64,000 nt of DNA. Source: Hydrogenophaga sp. GTDB taxonomy: Bacteria; Pseudomonadota; Gammaproteobacteria; Burkholderiales; Burkholderiaceae_C. The position numbers and the translations under genes are program-made. The notes beneath the pieces were generated by a model, which had not been told where the DNA came from, searched no databases, and saw only the letters and a list, made by a program, of their open reading frames with translations. The stretch is taken from the NCBI RefSeq assembly GCF_011390835.1, contig NZ_JAABRQ010000002.1, positions 1 through 64,000 on the forward strand, given 5' to 3'. Positions 59,487-64,000 of this stretch are shown one piece after another (position 1 is the first letter of the stretch; each line of letters opens with the position of its first letter).

Positions 59487-59774
59487 ATGCACCACGTCCT
59501 CGCCCGCATCACCGTCAAGCCCGACGCGGCCGCGCAAGCCGCTTCCATCCTGACCGAGCTGGTCGCCCAGTCTCGCCAGGAACCGGGCTATGTGTCTTAC
59601 AAGCTGTACCAGCAATTGGTCACGCCGCATGTGTTCCAAACGGTGGAGCAGTAGCAGGACGCCGTCGCGGCCGACGCGCACATGGGCACGCCGCACGTGG
59701 GCGCGGCCATTGAGGCAGCGACCGCGCTGTTTGCATCGCCTCCCGAGATCCTGGCTTACGACAAGCTCGCCTAG
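59487..59774 (+). pseudogene. antibiotic-biosynthesis/quinol monooxygenase-like gene with an in-frame amber stop
   Basis: A good ribosome-binding site (TAGGAG) precedes the ATG at 59487. The frame reads HHVLARITVKPDAAAQAAS to FQTVEQ, then a TAG at 59652-59654, then continues in the same frame with QDAVAADAHMGTPHVGAAIEAA to a TAG at 59774. Together this is a 95-residue ABM-fold protein. The stop stands where the family usually has a tryptophan (EQWQD), and TGG to TAG is a single change. Without read-through only 55 residues are made. Confidence 0.8.
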
Positions 59775-59784
59775 GGTGCGGGCC

Positions 59785-60426
59785 TCAGATTTCGATCACC
59801 TGACCCAGCGCTAGGCCGGCTGGCGCCTCGTGGTCAGCGATCACGAACGCGCGGCTGGGGTGTTCACTGGCTTCTGTCAGCAACTCGCGCAGCTGGCGGG
59901 TGGAGGGCGCGTCCAGCGCGGCAAAGGGTTGATCGATCAGCGTGAGAGGCGCGCCTGAGGCCATCGCAGCACTCAGCCAGACCTTGCGCTTGCTGCCCGC
60001 AGAGAGCATGTACAGCGGTTTGCGCTGGTGTGGCGCCAAGCCCAGCGCTTCGGCCAATTCATGAGCGAGCGCAGGCTGAAAGCCCGGGAAGCGCTCGGAC
60101 TGAGCGACAAAAAATGCGTTGGCGCTGATGGCGTCGAATGCGTCGGTGGCGGGATCCATCCAGAACACGCACGCCTGAAAGGCCGCGCGGTCCGCCGCCA
60201 GGCTCACGCCATCGATCACCACGCTGCCCGACACGTCCGCGCGCACCCCGGCGAGCAATGCCAGCAATGTGCTTTTGCCACATCCGTCATCCCCGCGCAC
60301 CAGGTGCAGACCGGGCTCGAGCGTGACCGACAGGCCATCAAATAGCGGAGGCTGGTCCGGCCACGCAAAACACAGGTTCTGCACCTGCAGCACGGCTGGG
60401 CGGGTCGCATCAGGATGGTGGGACAA
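59785..60426 (-). CDS. ABC-type ATPase lacking the Walker B glutamate
   Basis: About 213 aa. Walker A is GDDGCGKSTLLALLAG, the signature is atypical (LSAGSKRKVWLSAAM), and the H-loop is FVIADHEAP. Walker B reads LTLIDQPFAALD: the catalytic glutamate is replaced by glutamine (codon CAA, checked on the minus strand). Such proteins bind ATP but usually hydrolyse it poorly. No permease is adjacent; it follows the gspB gene on the same strand. The size resembles CcmA-type ATPases. The start is uncertain: TTG 60426 is chosen, with GTG 60393 as the alternative; the frame runs on into gspB. Confidence 0.78.
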   Translation of the reverse strand: MSHHPDATRPAVLQVQNLCFAWPDQPPLFDGLSVTLEPGLHLVRGDDGCGKSTLLALLAGVRADVSGSVVIDGVSLAADRAAFQACVFWMDPATDAFDAISANAFFVAQSERFPGFQPALAHELAEALGLAPHQRKPLYMLSAGSKRKVWLSAAMASGAPLTLIDQPFAALDAPSTRQLRELLTEASEHPSRAFVIADHEAPAGLALGQVIEI

Positions 60427-60475
60427 GAGCAGGGTCTCAGCGTTGGGCGCAGGTGCGCGTCGCGCGGCTTGTGTT

Positions 60476-61177
60476 TTAGTAGCCAATGCGGTAACGCAGG
60501 CCCTGGTGGTTGAGCACGGCCGAGCGTTGTTCGATGGTTTCGAGCTTGAGGCCGGGGCTGATCTCGCCACCTTCCTGCACTACCTTGCCATTGACGATGA
60601 GCATACGGTGGGCTGGATTCTGCGAATAGGTGGAGCCGCTCACGTTGACGGCAGGCAGTCTGGCACGCACATCAGGCGTGAGTTCGGCGAAGCTGCGTAC
60701 CGGGTTGACGGTGGCGATTGCCGTGGGCGCTGCGGAGGTGGATGCGGTTGAAGCAGCCGGTATTGTCGCCGCCGCCGCCGCCGGTCCTTCAGGCTCAGCT
60801 GGCCGTTCGGGGGCGGCGCTGGTTTGACGGGGTGGGCGCGGGGGCTCGGGCGCGAGGATGGGCAGCGTGGACAGGGTGGCGTCCGGGGTGGCGGGCGTGG
60901 ACTGGGGCGGCGGCGCCCCAGCGGGGGGCTGTGCCGGGGCGACCTCGGGCGGGATCACCAGCGCAGACGCGTTTCGTGATACCCCTTGCCACCACCAAAG
61001 ACCCAGGGCGCCCGCGAGCAACAAGGAAAGCCCGATCAGCGCGGCGGGCAACCAGCGCCTGGGTGGTGCGGTGACGGGGCGGTCCAGGGTGGGCGCGCTG
61101 CGTGTGTGCAGACCAGGGATGTGGCCGCGCTCGCGCTCGGCGTCGGCCCGTTTGAGTGCGTCGAGGATGTAGGACAT
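60476..61177 (-). CDS. gspB: general secretion pathway protein GspB-like
   Basis: 233 aa. It opens with MSYILDALKRADAERERG, the signature of GspB/ExeB-like proteins. A membrane helix covers about residues 42-62, then a long Pro/Ala-rich linker. The C-terminal domain (ALPAVNVSGSTYSQNPAHRM to GLRYRIGY) is periplasmic. GspA and GspB pairs help the type II secretin cross and assemble in the cell wall. It starts 10 bases after the ExeA-like gene. Confidence 0.9.
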   Translation of the reverse strand: MSYILDALKRADAERERGHIPGLHTRSAPTLDRPVTAPPRRWLPAALIGLSLLLAGALGLWWWQGVSRNASALVIPPEVAPAQPPAGAPPPQSTPATPDATLSTLPILAPEPPRPPRQTSAAPERPAEPEGPAAAAATIPAASTASTSAAPTAIATVNPVRSFAELTPDVRARLPAVNVSGSTYSQNPAHRMLIVNGKVVQEGGEISPGLKLETIEQRSAVLNHQGLRYRIGY

Positions 61178-61187
61178 GGCGTGGCTC

Positions 61188-62876
61188 TCAGCGCGTGGCG
61201 GCAACCAGGCGCGGCTCATCCAAGTTCACCGCCCGGTTCATCAGCATGAAGGTCATGGCGCCGGCAATGCCGTCCACCTCCAACCCGCGGGCTCGCTGGA
61301 AGGCTTCGACCAGCTGGCGCAGCGTGCTGGCGCTGGCGGGCAGTTCGCCGCGCGACTTCATGCCCTCCAGATGCGCGCTCAACCAAACCGCCGCCGCTCC
61401 GTCGGTGGCACTGCGCAAGGCGCCATCCTGCCCTGGAGGCAGGCGCCACAGGGTGGTGTAGTCGCCGCGCCAGACATCGGCCAATGCGGTGAGTGGCACC
61501 AGCCAGCGATCGTTGCCCACGCTGAGCGTGGCCGTTTCGCTGGTGATCTGCGTGACCAGCGCCCAGCCGCGAGGCTGTCCGGGCAGGCGCAGGGCCAGCA
61601 GGGCGGGGCGATCGAGCTGGCGCATGCCATGCAGCGTCATGCGGCTGGTGGTGAAGCATTGCAGCTGCTCGCGCTCGGCTCGGGCGCAAGGATCGGCATC
61701 GGGCAGGCTCTGGCCCCACAAAGGCCCCAGTTCGCGCACGCCAGCACGCTCGCTGCGCAGCAAAGCTGCCGCCGGCGGAAGGCCAGGTGTGGGCGGTGAC
61801 AAGACTGGCACGCGTCTGGCGACGAACGCTGGGGTGATCGCGCTGGTGGTCGGGCTCGCGGCCACTGCGGCGTTGGCCGCCGGCGGCGTCACGACCGCTG
61901 GCGCCGCAACCACCGTGGGTGCGCTGGGCCGTGTCGCGATCCAGAGCCCGACAAGTCCGGCGGTGAGCAGGGCACCGCCCAGTGCCCCCAGCGCCAGCGT
62001 GCCCAGGCGGCGCGACGCGCGGCGCGAGGCAGGCGGTGCGGGAGGGCGCATGGCAGGTGATTCAAACACCTCGGCGGCGGCCTTGTCGACCACCGAGCGA
62101 TCCACCCGGTCCAGACCGCCGGCATAGGCACCCAGCAGGGCACGGTCGCAGATCAGGTTGATACGCCGGGGGACGCCCTGGGTGAGGGTATGGATGCGCT
62201 TGATGGCGGAGTCGGTGAAGGGGGCAGGACCCTTCAGGCCGGCCACCGCAAGGCGGTGCCGGATGTAGTGCCGGGTCTCGGTCTCGGTCAACGCACCGAG
62301 GTGAAAGCGCGCGATCACACGCTGAGCCAGCTGTTCCAGCTCGGGCCGGGCGAGCATCTTGCGTAGCTCGGGTTGCCCGATCAGGATGATCTGCAGCAGC
62401 TTGCGTTCTCGGGTCTCCAGGTTGGTCAGCAGGCGCAGCTGTTCCAACACATGGCTGGTGAGGTTTTGTGCCTCGTCGATGATGAGGATGTTGTGCTGGC
62501 CGGCTGCGTGGCTGCTCAGGAGGTAGGCGTTGAGCGGATCCAGATAGTCCTTGATCGTGGCCGGGCCGATGCCTTCGTGCCTCACCTCGATGTGAAACTC
62601 GTGACAAATCGTCTTGAGCAGGTCACCCACGGTGAGCTTGGGGTTGAAGATATACGCCACATTGCAGTGCGGCGGGATCTGTTCGAGGAAGCACCGGCAG
62701 ATGGTGGTCTTGCCCGCGCCGATCTCCCCGGTGAGCAGCACAAAGCCGCCACCCCCCTCGATGCCGTAAAGCAGGTGCGCCAACGCCTCCCGATGGCGCT
62801 CGCTCATGAAGAGATAGCGCGGATCTGGGGCGATGGAAAAGGGCGTGTGTTTCAGCCCGAAATGACCGGCGTACAT
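61188..62876 (-). CDS. ExeA/GspA-like AAA ATPase with peptidoglycan-binding domain
   Basis: 562 aa. An N-terminal AAA ATPase domain starts MYAGHFGLKHTPFSIAPDP. Walker A is GEIGAGKTTICR (residues 50-57) and Walker B ILIIDEAQNL near residue 130. A membrane helix lies about 296-318 and an Ala/Pro/Thr linker follows. The C-terminal part ends with a peptidoglycan-binding domain (LVEAFQRARGLEVDGIAGAMTF). The layout is that of ExeA, which with ExeB remodels peptidoglycan for the type II secretin. The ATG at 62876 is chosen although the frame is open further upstream. No other gsp genes are present. Confidence 0.9.
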   Translation of the reverse strand: MYAGHFGLKHTPFSIAPDPRYLFMSERHREALAHLLYGIEGGGGFVLLTGEIGAGKTTICRCFLEQIPPHCNVAYIFNPKLTVGDLLKTICHEFHIEVRHEGIGPATIKDYLDPLNAYLLSSHAAGQHNILIIDEAQNLTSHVLEQLRLLTNLETRERKLLQIILIGQPELRKMLARPELEQLAQRVIARFHLGALTETETRHYIRHRLAVAGLKGPAPFTDSAIKRIHTLTQGVPRRINLICDRALLGAYAGGLDRVDRSVVDKAAAEVFESPAMRPPAPPASRRASRRLGTLALGALGGALLTAGLVGLWIATRPSAPTVVAAPAVVTPPAANAAVAASPTTSAITPAFVARRVPVLSPPTPGLPPAAALLRSERAGVRELGPLWGQSLPDADPCARAEREQLQCFTTSRMTLHGMRQLDRPALLALRLPGQPRGWALVTQITSETATLSVGNDRWLVPLTALADVWRGDYTTLWRLPPGQDGALRSATDGAAAVWLSAHLEGMKSRGELPASASTLRQLVEAFQRARGLEVDGIAGAMTFMLMNRAVNLDEPRLVAATR

Positions 62877-63006
62877 GCGCTGAGGATAACGGGGGCGCCA
62901 AGGCCGGGCAATCTGAGCGGTCGCGAGGTGGTTGGCGACCTGACCGATGTGGGGCTCGCCGCGGTCAGGGCGACGCGCCGCCCAGGCGCGCCGCCACAGG
63001 GCAGGA

Positions 63007-63543
63007 TCAGGCGGCCAGGGACATGGCGGGCTTGCTGACCGCCTTGTTGCTGCTGGATGAAGATGACACCGAGCACTCGATATCGCCAGAGAGCTGACCG
63101 CCTTCTTCAATCACGACCTTGCCGTAGCGGATCTTGCCGGTGACCTTGCCGGTGGCGTAGATCACCAGTTTCTGGCGCACGGTGAGGTTGCCGTCGAACA
63201 CGCCGCGGATTTCGGCGATGTCGATCTCGGCCGAACCCTTGAATGCACCTTGTTGCGCTATCTGGATCACGCGAGAGTCCATCGTGGCTTCGACCAGACC
63301 TTCGACCACCAGTGTGTCGCAGTCGGTGATCTCGACTCCTTTGAGCTTGATGTTCGGACCCACGGTCAGCTTACTGCCGCCTTCGGGCACGGTGCTGCTG
63401 GTGGATGCGGCCGGCGTGATCAGGGTGGCGGACTCTTCGACTTGGGGAGCGCTGCTGGCAGCGGAGCCATAACGCTGGGTGGACAGGCTGCTGTTGATAG
63501 GTTTGGTGGGTTCGGGATCGCGTTTGCCAAAGTGCAGTGCCAT
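63007..63543 (-). CDS. bactofilin (polymer-forming cytoskeletal protein)
   Basis: 178 aa. The core (about residues 60-155) is a right-handed beta-helix of short repeats: LTVGPNIKLKGVEITDCDTLVVEG, AFKGSAEIDIAEIRGVFDGNLTV, and LVIYATGKVTGKIRYG. The tails are low-complexity, with a Ser/Thr-rich N-terminal region and a C-terminal poly-Ser stretch. Bactofilins form filaments beneath the membrane and guide local wall growth. GAAGGAG precedes the ATG at 63543. It is on the same strand as the ExeA/GspB pair, 130 bases upstream. Confidence 0.9.
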   Translation of the reverse strand: MALHFGKRDPEPTKPINSSLSTQRYGSAASSAPQVEESATLITPAASTSSTVPEGGSKLTVGPNIKLKGVEITDCDTLVVEGLVEATMDSRVIQIAQQGAFKGSAEIDIAEIRGVFDGNLTVRQKLVIYATGKVTGKIRYGKVVIEEGGQLSGDIECSVSSSSSSNKAVSKPAMSLAA

Positions 63544-63762
63544 GTCAGCTCCTTCAAAAAGTGAAGCAGTCATGCTAAAGGCCACGTGGCTTACATTCTG
63601 ATCGGGTCTGTAAGTGGGGTAACGAGATGCACAGTACGTCTGGTTGCGGGTGTTGCAAGTCTTGTCGTTACGCGGATTTGCCAGAACCCTGCCAAAGTGC
63701 AGCGTCGCCCACAGCCGCATCTCTGCAACGATGGGCGGCACGCACCCTGTGGGTGCAGACGT
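63544..63762. other. intergenic region upstream of the bactofilin gene
   Basis: About 220 bases with no convincing gene. A short plus-strand frame (63627-63836) is Cys-rich at its start but has no ribosome-binding site or recognisable sequence. The bactofilin promoter is expected here, but no clear boxes are seen. Confidence 0.5.
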
Positions 63763-63773
63763 TCAGTGAACGT
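63742..63773 (-). terminator. paired inverted repeats at the end of the right-edge frame
   Basis: ACGTTCA-C-TGAACGT (63773-63759 on the minus strand) is a perfect 7-bp inverted repeat that covers the stop codon of the partial frame. It is followed by GCACCC-ACA-GGGTGC (63756-63742). Two hairpins in a row after a stop suggest a transcription terminator, though no T run follows. Confidence 0.4.
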
Positions 63774-64000
63774 GAGGTGTCTCGGCGAGCTGACCCCGGA
63801 TGGCGTCAGCGGGATGCACGCTGTTGTGCCGGTTGATGTGGAAGTTTTGTGGGTTTTTCAGGATACGCTGAAGGATGCCGGCTTCCTTGGTCGGGAATCT
63901 GCCTTCCGTGGTCTCGCTGATGCAGTCGCCAGCCTGGCCATTTTGTGGCCAGGCCAGAGCGGCGACCACCGGGCCATTGCTGCCACGTGCATCTTCATGA
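63763..64000 (-). CDS. unidentified protein, C-terminal part (continues off the right edge)
   Basis: The last 78 or so codons of a frame on the minus strand, open to the window edge and ending at 63763. The visible part includes GPVVAALAWPQNGQAGD, then TEGRFPTKEAGILQRILKNPQ and NRHNSVHPADAIRGQL. Composition is normal for a globular protein, with balanced charge and no low complexity. Hairpins directly after the stop support a real gene end. I recognise no family. Confidence 0.4.
   Translation of the reverse strand, partial: HEDARGSNGPVVAALAWPQNGQAGDCISETTEGRFPTKEAGILQRILKNPQNFHINRHNSVHPADAIRGQLAETPHVH

Noticed and set aside
63627..63836. A Cys-rich 69-aa protein upstream of the bactofilin gene
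   Set aside because: No ribosome-binding site, no recognisable family, and its end overlaps the more gene-like minus-strand frame.

Overview
The window is about 64 kb of GC-rich chromosomal DNA from a betaproteobacterium, most likely Burkholderiales, family Comamonadaceae (Hydrogenophaga-like). That placement is inferred from gene order and protein character, not from a search. The order rlmN-pilF-rodZ-ispG-hisS-yfgM-bamB-der-hfq-hflX-hflK-hflC-hisZ-purA, the sucA-sucB-lpdA locus, and GC-rich repeat elements in gene gaps all fit this group. I see no rRNA or tRNA gene, CRISPR array, prophage or insertion sequence.

Layout. 1-7.5 kb: a 12-bp repeat array at the left edge that appears to encode the start of an (MSGG)n protein; an adenylate cyclase with TPR repeats; a NlpC/P60 hydrolase; an AT-rich gap; a TetR regulator; an isochorismatase-like hydrolase; propionyl-CoA synthetase (prpE); an ArsR regulator; a small lipoprotein. 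7.8-15.1 kb: the 2-oxoglutarate dehydrogenase genes sucA, sucB and lpdA, with a small PspC-type membrane protein gene between sucB and lpdA, then zapE. 15.2-22.2 kb: PP2C phosphatase, DinG-type helicase, bamD, rluD, scpB, rluB. 22.3-39.1 kb: a dense run of housekeeping genes from ndk to a purine phosphoribosyltransferase, covering RNA modification, isoprenoid synthesis, histidyl-tRNA charging, outer-membrane assembly, ribosome assembly, RNA chaperoning, membrane proteolysis control and purine synthesis. 39.2-45.7 kb: metC, mnmH, tesA diverging from a ybbA-like ABC ATPase, a TIR-domain membrane protein, rlmB, a class III sirtuin and a small lipoprotein.

45.7-49.0 kb, minus strand: a split chromate transporter (two half-size proteins) and a histidine kinase/response regulator pair. 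49.2-54.8 kb: a fatty-acid beta-oxidation cluster of SDR reductase, FadB-like protein and thiolase on the minus strand, diverging from an acyl-CoA dehydrogenase across a gap with a palindromic operator candidate. 54.8-58.6 kb: a four-gene Mla-type lipid transport operon. 58.8-59.8 kb: two neighbouring decayed genes, an alpha/beta hydrolase-OsmC fusion and a quinol-monooxygenase-like gene. 59.8-63.5 kb: an ABC ATPase lacking its catalytic glutamate, a GspB-like protein, an ExeA/GspA-like ATPase with a peptidoglycan-binding tail, and a bactofilin. An unidentified partial reading frame runs off the right edge.

Most of the window is core genome. The points most worth a second look are the MSGG-coding repeat, the TIR protein placed near an NAD-dependent sirtuin, the ABC ATPase with a Walker B glutamine, the paired pseudogenes, the family of GC-rich gap repeats, and the palindrome between the beta-oxidation genes. 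I did not find a convincing new multi-gene system. Start codons were chosen by ribosome-binding sites, signal peptides and family length, and several are TTG or GTG.
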